Below, one piece after another: positions 32,667 to 43,324 of a stretch of DNA of 64,000 nucleotides. The stretch lies in NCBI GenBank assembly GCA_951394045.1, contig OX595990.1, forward strand, positions 2,100,549-2,164,548, read 5' to 3'. How positions within the stretch are numbered: the first letter of the stretch is position 1; each line of letters opens with the position of its first letter. Source of the stretch: Nitzschia sp. DOCU1. Taxonomy: Eukaryota; Bacillariophyta; Bacillariophyceae; Bacillariales; Bacillariaceae. The position numbers and the translations under genes were made by a program. Under the pieces are notes generated by a model. That model was given only the letters and a program-made list of their open reading frames with translations, was not told the origin of the DNA and did no database searches.

Positions 32667-35211
32667 CTACCGTTGTTGACGTGCAAAGCCGCGGTGGCGG
32701 ACATGGGGTGGAGGCTCATCTTCCTCGTCAGATTCTTCGTCCAACCCTAGGAGATGTGAGATGTCTGGGAGATTGTAAAATAGTCCGTCCTCATCCGGCC
32801 CAATGTCGACATTGTAGCCGTGATAGTTGTGATTGTTGGGATTCTTCGGCTTCTTCTCAGTACTGGCGACAGGTGAAACGGGCGTTTCCTCATCTTTTAC
32901 TTGTTCCCCCTTCTCCTCGCGCTCCTTCTCGATGACATCTTGGCGGGCTGCTTCGATGACATCAATATTCACAGGACCTCTGGATTCCTTTGGAATAGCT
33001 CTGGCAAGTTTGATGTCACGGGACCAAAATGCGCTCTTTGAGCGTGTTGGCGCCACCTCTTTTATCTCAAACATCACGAGCCCACTAGCCCAAATACAAA
33101 TGATATTGAGCATTGTAAGAGCAAAGCTAATACCAGCGATCTGGTTGAATTCCGAAGGATCTCCACTGTCGTCTTCATTCAGGGGCAGATCGACAACTCC
33201 CAAATGAAGCAAAATGGCACAGGCCCAACAAAGCCCAGCATTGACGGCCGGTGGCAAGAGCGATGCCGAAATGGCTACACCAACCAAAGAGGAAGTGTTG
33301 TTTCCTAGAATGCTCAAAGCCACTCCCATTCCGCTTGGAATAGCTATCGCAATGCCGGTCAGCAAGCCACGAATGTCTCCACGGGAACTCATTTGGTCGA
33401 CTGGGAACGATTCTGCCACAGGACAAAAAGCCGTGGCAAAGCCAATGATCCCACCAACAATAATACATATGATCAGGGAGACGAACTCATGCCAACAGCT
33501 TCGTAGCGCCAGTTTCCAGTCCAAAACTTGTGTACCGAACGTCATCCCCATTACTGGACCCATAATGGCTATAGAATGCAAGTGTGTGAGAGAGTTTTAC
33601 ATGGACTCATTTCAGCACCAAGCCCCACAAGCACTTTCAACTTACGAGATACTAACATGGATGCAACGATTACGACGGCATTATCGGTGACCAAGCCGAT
33701 TCCTCTGTTTGTTGTGACTGTGTGTGAGAGAGAAAGCACGAGTAGCGTTCCAACACTACATGTCACACTTACGCAAGACTGCTGGCAACCGTTAGAAGAG
33801 CCAAATAATCAAAACAAAGTTCTGCTTGTTCCTGAATCTGCTCCTTCACCTGTTCGACTCTTAGTCTACTAGCGGCGTTCTTCCGCTCAGCCCGTGCGGC
33901 TTCCACCTTGGCCGCCGTTTGCGCGGCAGCCGCCGCTGGGTCGACATCGCTGCTGACTCTTGAGAACCCATCTCCTGCAATCGATGAGTTTTTGGTCGGG
34001 TCCTCTTGAGCGGTATTTTCATTCAAGATATCACACGTCTTTAAAAGTTCTGCCTTGTAGATGGCAATGGATCCAACGCTACTTCCAACGCCAATGCGTT
34101 CGAGGCGTTCTAATATGATTCCAATGCTTGTCTGTTTGGCCATGACCGATAGCTCTATCCAGTCGCCCATTTCAACCTGCGCAAGAATTCTCGTGTTAAG
34201 AGCTGTGTACATGGGAGCATTGTAGAAGTGATCTTCTGCATAGAGGTTTCTGCAAGTCAGTCTCAGAAGCTCTTCTAATTTGATTTCGGTGTTTGGTTTG
34301 ATGAATTGTGGCTTGGGTTCTGATCTATCTCCATCTCCGTCAACTTTCTTGTCCGGTTCGGCAACGTCTCTCCGCGACAACAGGCGCGTATTGTAGTGCT
34401 TGATCGCCGCCACGGCTTCTTCGCGAGACAAATATGCCATGGAGGAGTTTTCACTGTTCCTGTTGATGACACCAAAGAAACTCTTAATGACGTCAGAGGC
34501 AGCCGTAACCATAGTAGAATCTGTCGGGACCCTCTCTTGATTCTGTAATTCCTCCGTGGGGACGGGCTGCTGCTCGTCTTCTTCGATTGCAGCAAGTTTG
34601 ATAATCATTTCCATCTCTTCCTTAGTCACTGAAGCACGACGGATATCATTTTCTCCTTCCCCTACTTCCACAAACCCTATTTCGTGTTCTTGAAGCGAAC
34701 TATCACCATCGTCCGTATGGATGACCAATGCCAAGCCATCATCGCCGTCTTTCTCCGACTCGGAACCGTTGCCCCCCACGAGCAAGGTTGTCACTTTGGA
34801 AATAGCCGACTTGATGCCAGAGGTATTGATGACATCGTTACTTGCGAGAGGTTCATTGGGTGCAAGGCGGGTGTCTTCGCTGGCTCGCAGCACTGGCTGT
34901 GGTTTCGTGCTGGATGAATCGATGTTCATCGTTTCCGTGTCTTCTTTCTTCTCATCCTCATTCAACAGCCGATGTACGCCCCCCTCATAGTCACCTTGTT
35001 CCCTTTGCCGCTTTGCGCCGGGTCCGTCTTTGGGAGGAATGTAGACGCGATAGATGCAAGGCACCGAAACCGACAACAGCAGGGCCTTGGTGGTCAATGT
35101 GGGGACAGCTGGAGAATTACATACAATCGTTGTCTCTCCAACACGAGAATACCCCACAGTTGGAGCATCTGTGGAAGCACTGCTCCGTTCGCTGCGAAGA
35201 TTATTCTTCAT
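32667..35211 (-). CDS. DUF389 membrane protein, copy B
   Basis: Three exons, 35211-33773, 33704-33646 (59 bp) and 33568-32667, with introns of 68 and 77 bp, give about 799 residues. I chose the ATG at 35211 (MKNNLRSERSSASTDAPTVG) because it matches the start of copy A; the frame is open 27 codons further upstream. The membrane domain is nearly the same as in copy A (VASMLVS|PIMGPVMGMTFG, IAIPSGMGVALSILGNN, SASLLPPAVNAGLCW). The N-terminal acidic region and the C-terminal tail have diverged (EESDEEDEPPPHVRHR). Intron positions and the 59-bp middle exon are conserved. It is likely a functional paralog, since all frames are intact and the membrane motifs are kept. Confidence 0.9.
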
Positions 35212-36079
35212 GCCACTACCGGAAGTATTTTTTATGATATTGATTGATGCAAATAGCAAACATGATGATGAGTTACGAAGGATAAGAGGCACAGCGGAAA
35301 TATTCGCAGTGTTCTAAAAGAAAAAGTTGGGTACTTAGAAAAGATCCTCGTGTTTGCGCGCCCGCCCACCCTATTTCGAAACCAGTCCCGCCAAGCAATG
35401 GTGCCAGAGCAAATATCGAAAATAAACAGAAACATAATATATTAATTTTAAATACCAGGTATCAATAACTGAACACAATAAACCTCCGACCGCGCCAAGA
35501 TCCGATTAGTCCTGCGGGATCAATCAGTCGTTACCGAGGAGGATGATTCGATTCGATTCATTCGATTGATGGAACGAACGATCCTAGAGAGTATCAATCA
35601 ATCAACGAAAGCCAATCTACCGCCGACAACACAACGAAAGTTGCGGGGCAACATCACCACCATAGTCGTCATCATGGCAACCATCTCCAAAAGTCGTGCT
35701 CTCTGGAGAAGATTGTTTGAATGGAGAAACAGTTTCTAGCATTATTACTGGTTGGGAGCAGGAGGTAGCCGAATCTCTTGAAGCCCACGGCGGGGTTAGT
35801 GCATTGGCTCTAGATCTATTGAGACAAGGAGTAAAAACTTGCAGCTTGGATGGGTCTGTCTCCTTGTGTGTACGTATCGTACCAGGTACGAGCAGAAACA
35901 GTAAATACAACAATGTATGATAGAGAGTTTTCACCAGCGACTAGAAGGCTCGGTCGGGACGACCGACTCAATCTATCACGCACGCACACACATAAGTCGA
36001 ATATGGAGTTGCCGGGACGTTCCACACTAGTAGTAAGAACTTATTTGGAAGCTACGGTAGATTGCCTCTTCCCGTCCCT
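35212..36079. other. Intergenic, nothing recognised
   Basis: About 0.87 kb. The first 70 bp belong to the duplicated unit. The sequence near 35545-35570 repeats gattcgattc-like words. The short open frames on both strands here are not convincing. Confidence 0.45.
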
Positions 36080-38317
36080 CTACATCATTGGTGCAGCCGC
36101 CAAAGCAGCCTTCTTCCGTTTGGTCATGAACTTGGTGTTTGTGCGAGGGGTCATCTGGAGGATCTCAAAGGGGCAAGGAGCCTCTGGAACCGGTTGATCT
36201 AATTGGCCAGCTCCGCAAACTGTGCTTTCTTCGGTATCGCTAGCACCGCGTTCTGGCTCTTCAAACGCCTCTTGCTCCTCCTTTGACCACGGGACACTTT
36301 CAAAGCTCGAATCTGACATGGATCGGGAAATAGTTGTTCGCTGCCCAGACTTGATGCTGGCGCTACCTTCTGGTTTATTTTCGTCCTCCTCGTCATCATC
36401 TTCATCACCCTTGAGTTCATCATCGCTCAAGCAATCTTCTTCAATGTCACTATCAAACATGTCGTTATCAAATACCTCCTCATCATCTGCAAACTCGTCT
36501 TCGTCGCCGACGGTAGACGCGTCATGTTCAGATCCGCTCTTTAGGCCCAAACTGCCCACAGACAGAGAGCTTTTCTGCAGGTCACCACGACTCATGGACG
36601 AACTGTTGCTGGACTTGTTGATCTTGGTAGTAGGAATACTCATACCTCCGTGGTACGAGTTGTCCATCGCGCTACTCAAGGACATGCCATCGAGACTGCG
36701 TCGTTCATGGCAACTGGACCAGTGGCTGCTGGGATCTACTGGAGCTGTCCAGTCAGCAATGCTAGCCCGTACAGCCTTCTTTCTTCCCGCCAAACGCCCT
36801 GGTGACAACGAGTGCGAACGCGTACCACTAGACGATGCGTGTCCACTACCCTTACCGGGGGCATCAAACAGCTCCAGATCCAGCGAGTCGGTGGTGCTTC
36901 GTGTTCTTCCGGAGTGGGACGATGTCCCAGCTGCAAGAAAAATGTCCTCCAGGTCAAACGACTCATCAGTGCTGGCAACAGTGTATCGATCATAAAAGGA
37001 CGTTGTGGACCGAACGTCAGAGGTTCCTTTGGCATCACCGAGGCCGTCGAATGGGTCGAAGCATGGCTGCTGACTTTTGATAAAGTCATCGAGCTTTATA
37101 GACGAAGACTGAGACGCGGGCTTTACTTCATCCTTGTCTGCCGGCGGATCCGGAGCCACTGAAACAACCTGGTCGTGGGTGGAAAACACAGAGGAATCTT
37201 GAGATGATAGCTTGGGAAAGCATGGATCCTCCACCACCGTTCGCGAAGACTTGCGGAGGCATGGTTTGAGGCTCGAGGATCGGCGGTGGGAAGGTACTGA
37301 CTGCAGCGATGATCGCGTGTGAGCAGATCTGGATCTTCCGTAACTGCTGCGATCGCTTCGAAGACTTTCAATTTCACTGTGGAGGCTTTCACTCCTCACA
37401 CTGTGACTAATGTGGGAGCTGTCCGCCAACTCGCTGCGCAAGCTCTCTCCAAGGCTGAAGGAGCCACGCGAATGCAGGCTGTTTGAGCTGCGGTGAAGAA
37501 CTTGCTCGACCCGCTTCTTGAGCTCAGCATCGCTTGACTGCTGTTGCTTTCGTTTCGAGGTTGAAGAATCCTTGGACTTGCGTTTCGTCTTTTTCTTTTT
37601 CTCGCTACTGTCCTTCTCGTTCTTTTTCTTACTCTTGACCTTTTTTACCTTGGCAGATGCTACTGACTTGATGTCTTCGTCCAAGGTGACATCCTCGACG
37701 TCAATGATCCCCACCTTGTTCCCACGAGGCTCCTGGGCCTTCTTTGACTTTCGCTTTTTAGGTGAACCCGTTGCTTTTTCACTCTTGCGAATTGATTCCG
37801 GCTTGTCATCATCGTCCTGAATCCCACCGGCTATAGACTTCTTGGAGCTCTTCCGCCGAGACGATTTCAACTCATCTCTAAGCTTTTCGGTGCCGGATGA
37901 TGATAGATCGGCCACGTCGATCGACTTTGCAGTCACTCTCTTTCGCAACTTCTTGCGTTTGAGAGTACCCGGAGACGCCGTGGAGGCGGGAGACCGGCAT
38001 ACATCGTCCTCAACAGGGAGCCGTGGCTGGGTGGGTACTTCCAAATTCGAGCTATTGCTGTCATATCGATCAAGAGATAGTCTCGTGTGCGACGTGCAGG
38101 CGGTCAGAGAGGATCCCGCTGAGTTTTGAGCCTCGAGTGCTGCTTTCTCGGACAGTCTTGACGGCCGCTTCAAGGTAGCAATTCCCCGTGCAAACGAGCT
38201 TCGCAAGCCGATGAATCCGTGTGGCCAAATCATCTTGCTACTTCGCTCTTTCTTGCCAATGGTGCGTTGTGCTGATACCGATGTCGTTGATCGGTCGGGA
38301 CTATTTGTTGTGTGCAT
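36080..38317 (-). CDS. Disordered Ser/Lys-rich protein with acidic C-terminal region
   Basis: A single exon of 745 residues with ATG at 38317. No folded domain is recognised. Residues 110-250 are Lys/Ser-rich (KRKSKDSSTSKRKQQQ). Residues 255-350 have regular Ser/Leu/Arg heptad-like spacing (LHSRGSFSLGESLRSEL, SLHSEIESLRSDRS). A long acidic stretch follows (DEDEFADDEEVFDNDMF, DELKGDEDDDEEDE), and the end is basic (RTNTKFMTKRKKAALAAAP). Such composition fits a nuclear or cytoskeletal scaffold with many phosphorylation sites, but no function can be claimed. The intact 2.2-kb frame supports a real gene. Confidence 0.75.
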   Translation of the reverse strand: MHTTNSPDRSTTSVSAQRTIGKKERSSKMIWPHGFIGLRSSFARGIATLKRPSRLSEKAALEAQNSAGSSLTACTSHTRLSLDRYDSNSSNLEVPTQPRLPVEDDVCRSPASTASPGTLKRKKLRKRVTAKSIDVADLSSSGTEKLRDELKSSRRKSSKKSIAGGIQDDDDKPESIRKSEKATGSPKKRKSKKAQEPRGNKVGIIDVEDVTLDEDIKSVASAKVKKVKSKKKNEKDSSEKKKKTKRKSKDSSTSKRKQQQSSDAELKKRVEQVLHRSSNSLHSRGSFSLGESLRSELADSSHISHSVRSESLHSEIESLRSDRSSYGRSRSAHTRSSLQSVPSHRRSSSLKPCLRKSSRTVVEDPCFPKLSSQDSSVFSTHDQVVSVAPDPPADKDEVKPASQSSSIKLDDFIKSQQPCFDPFDGLGDAKGTSDVRSTTSFYDRYTVASTDESFDLEDIFLAAGTSSHSGRTRSTTDSLDLELFDAPGKGSGHASSSGTRSHSLSPGRLAGRKKAVRASIADWTAPVDPSSHWSSCHERRSLDGMSLSSAMDNSYHGGMSIPTTKINKSSNSSSMSRGDLQKSSLSVGSLGLKSGSEHDASTVGDEDEFADDEEVFDNDMFDSDIEEDCLSDDELKGDEDDDEEDENKPEGSASIKSGQRTTISRSMSDSSFESVPWSKEEQEAFEEPERGASDTEESTVCGAGQLDQPVPEAPCPFEILQMTPRTNTKFMTKRKKAALAAAPMM

Positions 38318-39308
38318 GGTTTCCGATTTCCGATTTTATAGAGAGCACAGCCTCTACAGTGCTGTCCAGTGGATCGCTTCTTTTTCGATTGTTGTAGGGT
38401 GGGACTTCGTTGCTTCCAGTGGGAGGAGTCGGCGACTGCCTGGAGTCTCCCTTTTGTTTTTTGTCGATTCTGTTTTCCAGTAAAACGGAGAGAGGCACTT
38501 TTTTCTCAATCGGCAGAAGAAAGCGCGCCGATAACCAGTGCCGCCAGAAATCCATAGAGTGGTGGCATGCAATTTTTCGCGACAGGGGTCATCCGTTTCT
38601 CTTATGCCCAAAGTGATTTATTCCTTTCTTCGCGACAGTCGACATCCGTTTCTTATGCCCATTTTATTCCTTTGGGCCTGCCACCAAGCCAACATTTAAG
38701 CGGTTTTTGAAGTGCGAAGCGATCTCTCGAATTAATGAACTGAACCTAAGATCTCCGACTGCCATCCAAGTCGAATGCGCCTCTACTCTCCTGACACTTT
38801 TCTACTCGTGATCCAACGAACTGCGACGTATTATAATTCCTCCTTGAAGCCACAACTATGCCTGTGCTAGTTTTAAAAATGTAAGCACTTTTCCAACTGC
38901 ACCCAGAGAATTCTGTCAGTCATCTTTTCTAATTAATGCCTATCGAACTGGCGCGTGCGTTCGTCTCCTTTGGGTTCGCTCACGCTGTACTTGGAGGATA
39001 AAAGCATACCGTATCCTCGTACTTATATATGTACCTTACATAGTACGTCGCATCAATTGAAGGAATCATCGGCGGAGACTAATAGATAAAGCAAGCAAGT
39101 ATAAATAGCTGCAAATCACTAACTCTGACTAGTTATTCTAGTAATCAAGAAGGATGTTATTGTCGCTCGGACTATATAATAGCGCCGCGTTTAGCACTAT
39201 CTTACCGGGTAGTTTTCATTCTTCGACAGGATGGCCTTACAGTCCTCAGTGGTGCAGCCACAGAAACCAGAACCTCGCCATGGTGCAAAATAGGATTTAG
39301 GTCACTTC
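38318..39308. other. Intergenic, nothing recognised
   Basis: About 1 kb between two genes on the minus strand. Near 38575-38660, the words ttcgcgacag...catccgtttctcttatgccca occur twice, as a short direct repeat about 60 bp apart. No gene was seen. Confidence 0.45.
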
Positions 39309-40371
39309 TTAGGAAGTACCAAGACCAACTGCCGCCTTGAAGCTGCCATAAATGTACCACTGCATTCCTGTCAATGTTCCGATCATAATGATACGGGTCC
39401 ACAGACCCTTCAAGAATAGGTCCCGCGTACCCATCGCAGCAGCCATTTCACCCCAGCTCTTGTTTCGGTTTTCGGCGATGCCCTTCATGGAAACAAGGTT
39501 GTCCATTGGTTGTGTTGCTGAAATAAGAAAACGTGGGTGAGACGACCAGGTTGTTGGGCTTATTGCAATCGCGGAAAGAACTACCAGCAACATTTGCTCA
39601 CTCACCAACAGCGCAGAAAATTCCCGCAAAGTATCCACACCCAAAGGTGATTCCAAGTTGAGAGGCCTTGCTAAAGTCATTCTTTGTCTTTCCATACTGT
39701 TTCTCGATTTGATCGTAGACAAATTCCTGCGTCTGGTAGAACCCGACAAATTTGATCATTGTGTACGGCACTTGTCGACCCCACAACGGATACAAGGATC
39801 CAAACGGAAATTTTGTCTCGGCGGAACGGGCAGACATTTCTCGCATGGCTGGAACCATTTTGCTAGGAAAGCCTTCGACTTGTCCAGGAAGGGTGACTTG
39901 CATTTTCACTTTGGTCATTTCAAAGGGGCACAGCGCAACATCGGCAAAGACTTCTGCCGACCCGGAAGCTGCCGCCCACAGCGCCATTTTTAAGGCAGTG
40001 GAACCATGGATAGTGTCTTCGCCGACCAGCTTGGTGTAGTAGTCTTTGAAGAATTCATTCAGACCAAATTTAAAGAGTCCTTGTGCACCATAACCCCAAA
40101 AGGTCGGGGCCCAGCCTTTAGTAATGCCGGCGAGGCCTTCTCCCTGCCAAGTTTTGGAAACGGACCCAACGAGACCATTCGGCCATTTCCCAGCCTTCCC
40201 ATAGGCTTGAGTGCGAACCTTGGCCACATCCAAAGTGACGACACCTGCATGTGTAAAGCCGCATGCGGCGAAGCCACCGATCATACAATATCCATAGAAT
40301 TCGGCGGGTCCTAATCCGGTGATGGGATCCTTCTGAAGCAGAGCGCTTGTTGGCGCGGTGGAAATGATCAT
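39309..40371 (-). CDS. Mitochondrial phosphate carrier (SLC25A3/PiC type)
   Basis: Exons 40371-39606 and 39517-39309 over an 88-bp intron give about 324 residues. Three carrier repeats are visible. The first has GVVTLDVAKVRTQAYGKAGK, the second DVALCPFEMTKVKMQVTLPG, and the third GIFCAVA|TQPMDNLVSMKG. The second and third have the forms of the phosphate carrier (ALCPxExxKVxxQ and xxPxDNxVS). GFTHAGVVTLD near residue 40 is the PiC-specific start of repeat 1. The protein imports phosphate with protons into the mitochondrial matrix for ATP synthesis. Length agrees with other PiC proteins. The splice restores the third signature. No cleavable presequence is evident. Confidence 0.9.
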
Positions 40372-40744
40372 GGTGGAACTATCGGTATGCTGTCAAGGGC
40401 AAAGGAGCAAGATCTAACGTTACATCAGAAGATGACGCTCGGTTGTGGCAAAGAATTTTTTACAACAGAACAACGAAGATTTCCTTCGATGGCAGAATGC
40501 CGCGAAGAGCGAGAGCGTTCGCAAAAATTCGACATGCGAAGCCATCGGTTTCATCATCACACACGCCGGCGCACCGAAGAATCTTTAATTTTGGGTCCTA
40601 TTGGTCAGAAAGATTTTATTCGGGACCCAATGGGGATTGGTCAATGCAACAACCCGAGCTCAAAGGAACTTTTGGGGCAAATCGGTGGGGTGGATTCTCA
40701 CTTCCAGTGGCATCCTTGAATGATCGATAGTGAACCCGGTTCTA
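40372..40744. other. Short intergenic region
   Basis: About 0.37 kb; it holds the PiC promoter and the 3' end of the J-protein gene. No motif was recognised. Confidence 0.45.
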
Positions 40745-42145
40745 TCATCCAATCTCGACTTCATCCAGCATTTGCGCCATTACTTCATCTTCTTGTTGCT
40801 TCATTTTCATTTGATACTTTTTGAAACTTTCCTTGTGCTTTTTACTTTTCATATGGTTGGTCATCTGACCTTCACTCTTGAAATCCTTCTTGCAACACTC
40901 GCAACGCCAAACATCGGGCTCCTCTTCCTCCTCGCTGCTCTCAGAGAACTCTTCCTCTGGTAGTTCGTCTGTCGGGAGTTCCATGGCTTCTTCAGTCGAA
41001 GCATCTTGTTTCACATCGGCTTGTTCTTCTTCTTGCCCATTTTCTTCTTCGGTAATAGATTCATCGACTTTGTCGTTGTTGCTGCCTTCGTCATTTTCCT
41101 GGGCCTGGTCGTTTTCATCATCATCACCGGCGCCTTCCTCGGTCACGTCGGGAACCGTCACTTCCGTCTTGCTTTCAGATTCCTCGACCTCCTCCTCGTC
41201 ATCATCATCGTCTTGAGCTCTTCGCTTGTTCTTTTTCTTCTTTCCACGTTTCTTTCCACGTCCATAATCATAGTCGTCTTCAAGATCCGCTAGACGAACC
41301 CGCCCTGCCAGTCGATCGGCCTCTTCCAAATGTTCCATTTCTCGTTGCGCTTGTTCTTTCCAAGCCTCCTTGGCCTTTTTACTTTCACGCTTTCGCTCTG
41401 CAGCCTCCTCCTTTAACTTTTTCGCTTGTTCTTCTTTTTGTTTTTCCACTTCTTGTTGTTTGGCTTTTACACGAGGATCTCGTCGTTTGACAAAAGCAAC
41501 CAGAGCAAGAATATCTTGATTGTATGTCTTTTTGGCACTTCTTCTAGCTTTTTTGTTGTCTTCTTCCATACGCCGACGAACCCATCGATTTGGTGCATCC
41601 TCATTGGCATTGTATTTGTCTTCCCAGGCAAAATTTAGCTGTGATACAAAGGACTCCCACGTTTGATAAAAACGAAGCACTTGCGACCAGTCTGTGTCAC
41701 GACTGCCAAAATCCGTCGGCAGTTCAATGGACACTTCCGATTGTCGTCTTTCACATTGAACAATTTCTTCAAAGACCCCTTTGTATACATGATAGAACCC
41801 GCCCTTTTCGTCGTGATATCCCGAATAGCATCCCGGATGCATATAATGCACAACTTCAAAGAGCATACCCGCCGCTGCATCGCCGTCGTCGTTTCCGCCT
41901 CCTGCCGACCATCCTGCAAGAATGGCATCTCGATGATCATCGTACCACTTTCGTTCCTGTGGATCTGACAGGACTTCATACGCTTGCTGCACAAGTCGAA
42001 ATTGTTCGGCAGCCCCGTCATTTCCAAGGTTCTTGTCCGGATGCAATTTGAGTGCCAGCTGTCGGTGTGCCTTTTTAATGGAAGCGTTGTCGGCATCTCG
42101 AGCAATTCCCAGCACTTCGTAGTGACACCGGACAGAGTTAGACAT
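40745..42145 (-). CDS. JJJ1: JJJ1/DNAJC21-type J-domain zinc-finger protein
   Basis: A single exon of 466 residues. The J domain is at residues 8-70 with HPD at 35-37 (LKLHPDKN). Between about 120 and 220 is the region typical of this family (DWSQVLRFYQTWESFVSQLN, RRMEEDNKKARRSAKKTYNQ, LVAFVKRRDPRVKA). Then comes a charged coiled coil and an acidic stretch, and a C2H2 finger at 413-439 (C415, C418, H431, H437; in order C-x2-C-x12-H-x5-H). Yeast Jjj1 and human DNAJC21 stimulate cytosolic Hsp70 to release late 60S ribosome factors. Human and yeast members are longer or have a second finger; here one finger is seen. It is divergent from the CAP-domain gene. Confidence 0.9.
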   Translation of the reverse strand: MSNSVRCHYEVLGIARDADNASIKKAHRQLALKLHPDKNLGNDGAAEQFRLVQQAYEVLSDPQERKWYDDHRDAILAGWSAGGGNDDGDAAAGMLFEVVHYMHPGCYSGYHDEKGGFYHVYKGVFEEIVQCERRQSEVSIELPTDFGSRDTDWSQVLRFYQTWESFVSQLNFAWEDKYNANEDAPNRWVRRRMEEDNKKARRSAKKTYNQDILALVAFVKRRDPRVKAKQQEVEKQKEEQAKKLKEEAAERKRESKKAKEAWKEQAQREMEHLEEADRLAGRVRLADLEDDYDYGRGKKRGKKKKNKRRAQDDDDDEEEVEESESKTEVTVPDVTEEGAGDDDENDQAQENDEGSNNDKVDESITEEENGQEEEQADVKQDASTEEAMELPTDELPEEEFSESSEEEEEPDVWRCECCKKDFKSEGQMTNHMKSKKHKESFKKYQMKMKQQEDEVMAQMLDEVEIG

Positions 42146-42544
42146 GATGATTCCAATATATTTCCATGCAAGTTAGCTTCTCTAAAGGAAAATACCGGTC
42201 GAAACCCGTGGCAATGTCGTCTATGGCGCCATGGTCGTCCTTCTTTCGACACGATGGGGCGGAGGTTTGGGGGTTTGGTGGTTGTGATGGTTCGTTGGCA
42301 TGCGCGAATAGCGCGCGTGGAAAAGTCGACGTAGTCATGTCCCGGCGCTATGGCATGCATGAGACATGGCGAGTTCGTACGTGTTCTTCCGGGAAAACAG
42401 GGTGTGGCCTCATTCTCTTCCGGCGTCGGTCTATTTCACCGCGTCACCCTTGAATTTACAAATTTTCTTTCATTCACTTTCCGAACAGGCCACCACAAAT
42501 ATTCAAACAACAGCAACATCAACATCATAACAACGAATTTCAAC
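42146..42544. promoter_or_regulatory. Bidirectional promoter region
   Basis: About 0.4 kb between the divergent J-protein and CAP-protein genes. The last 60 bp before the CAP start are rich in caacat/aacaac words, which looks like a 5' UTR. No specific site was recognised. Confidence 0.4.
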
Positions 42545-43324
42545 ATGACGATCAAACACCCATCATCCAGATCACTCAGGTTGATTGATGCTTCTGAGAA
42601 GCCCTGCTCTATTTGCAAACTTGTGAATGCCGTCTTCCGAAAGGATACCAGGCCAGTGAAAAGCGATTTTGCCAAATTTGTGACCATCGGTGGGGTCTAT
42701 TATGATGCTTCCGAATCGTCATCGTCAAGCGAAACGACGAGCGTAAACTCCTGTAAGAGTTTGGACGAATCTATAGATACCGAAAATACGTCCAGTAGCT
42801 GGAGTTCCAGTGGATCTGCGAATCACCACGAAGGAGCACCGCGAATCGCTAGAAATTTCAGCCAACGTCTCATCAACCCCAATGGCATTCAACTCAGCGA
42901 TGACGAATTGATGGGCCGCATCATGTTAAAGTCCCGGACTCTACCAAAGAACGATGGCTACATTGCCAGCAATCACGTTATGATCAACAATGAGCGAACT
43001 CGGTTAAACATTGCCCCCTTGAAACGTGCCCCATCCTTGGATGAAGTTGCCCGAGAACATGCCAAGAAAATGGCGCAGGCAAATGAACTTTTTCACTCTG
43101 ACCCTGAAAAGCTTCAGGAGGATCTTGTTGGGGAAGAGAGTGGTCGTCGTATTGGAGAAAATGTTACGAAAGGAACCAACCTCCATGCCATCCACGCAAT
43201 GATGATGAAAACAAGCCTTCCCGATAAGAACAACATTCTGGACCGACGTTATAAGGATATGGGTGTTGGGACAGCCAAAGCCGCAGATGGTACTCTATAC
43301 CTTTGCCAGATCTTTCGTGACTAG
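42545..43324 (+). CDS. CAP/SCP-domain protein
   Basis: A single exon. I start it at the ATG at 42545 (MTIKHPSSRSLRLID), giving 259 residues; the frame is open to 42350, but that part looks like untranslated leader. An N-terminal CSICKLVNAVFRKDTRPVKS segment and a Ser-rich linker precede the CAP domain at about 145-259. Typical elements are VMINNERTRLNIAPLKR, the first helix LDEVAREHAKKMAQ with the conserved histidine, GENVTKGTNLHAIHAMM, NILDRRYKDMGVGTA and TLYLCQIF. CAP proteins are mostly secreted and bind lipids or act in defence; no signal peptide is seen here, so this one may be intracellular. Confidence 0.8.
   Translation: MTIKHPSSRSLRLIDASEKPCSICKLVNAVFRKDTRPVKSDFAKFVTIGGVYYDASESSSSSETTSVNSCKSLDESIDTENTSSSWSSSGSANHHEGAPRIARNFSQRLINPNGIQLSDDELMGRIMLKSRTLPKNDGYIASNHVMINNERTRLNIAPLKRAPSLDEVAREHAKKMAQANELFHSDPEKLQEDLVGEESGRRIGENVTKGTNLHAIHAMMMKTSLPDKNNILDRRYKDMGVGTAKAADGTLYLCQIFRD

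Larger units (their letters stand above)
31880..35280. repeat. Segmental tandem duplication, unit B
   Basis: The partner of 27830-31585, in the same orientation, separated from it by about 0.3 kb. It contains the ZZ/LRR remnant and DUF389 copy B. Homology runs into the 5' flank of DUF389 (tttttatg.ta...gatgcaa...aataaacatg.tg.tgatg type words in both copies), so the duplication likely included the promoter-proximal region. Confidence 0.75.

Noticed and set aside
36222..36995. A 257-residue Ser-rich plus-strand frame
   Set aside because: It is antisense to the acidic C-terminal part of the 745-residue gene, where Asp/Glu codons read as Ser/Leu.
41635..42360. A 241-residue minus-strand frame
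   Set aside because: It overlaps the J domain coding sequence in a shifted frame; the J-protein frame is clearly the real one.
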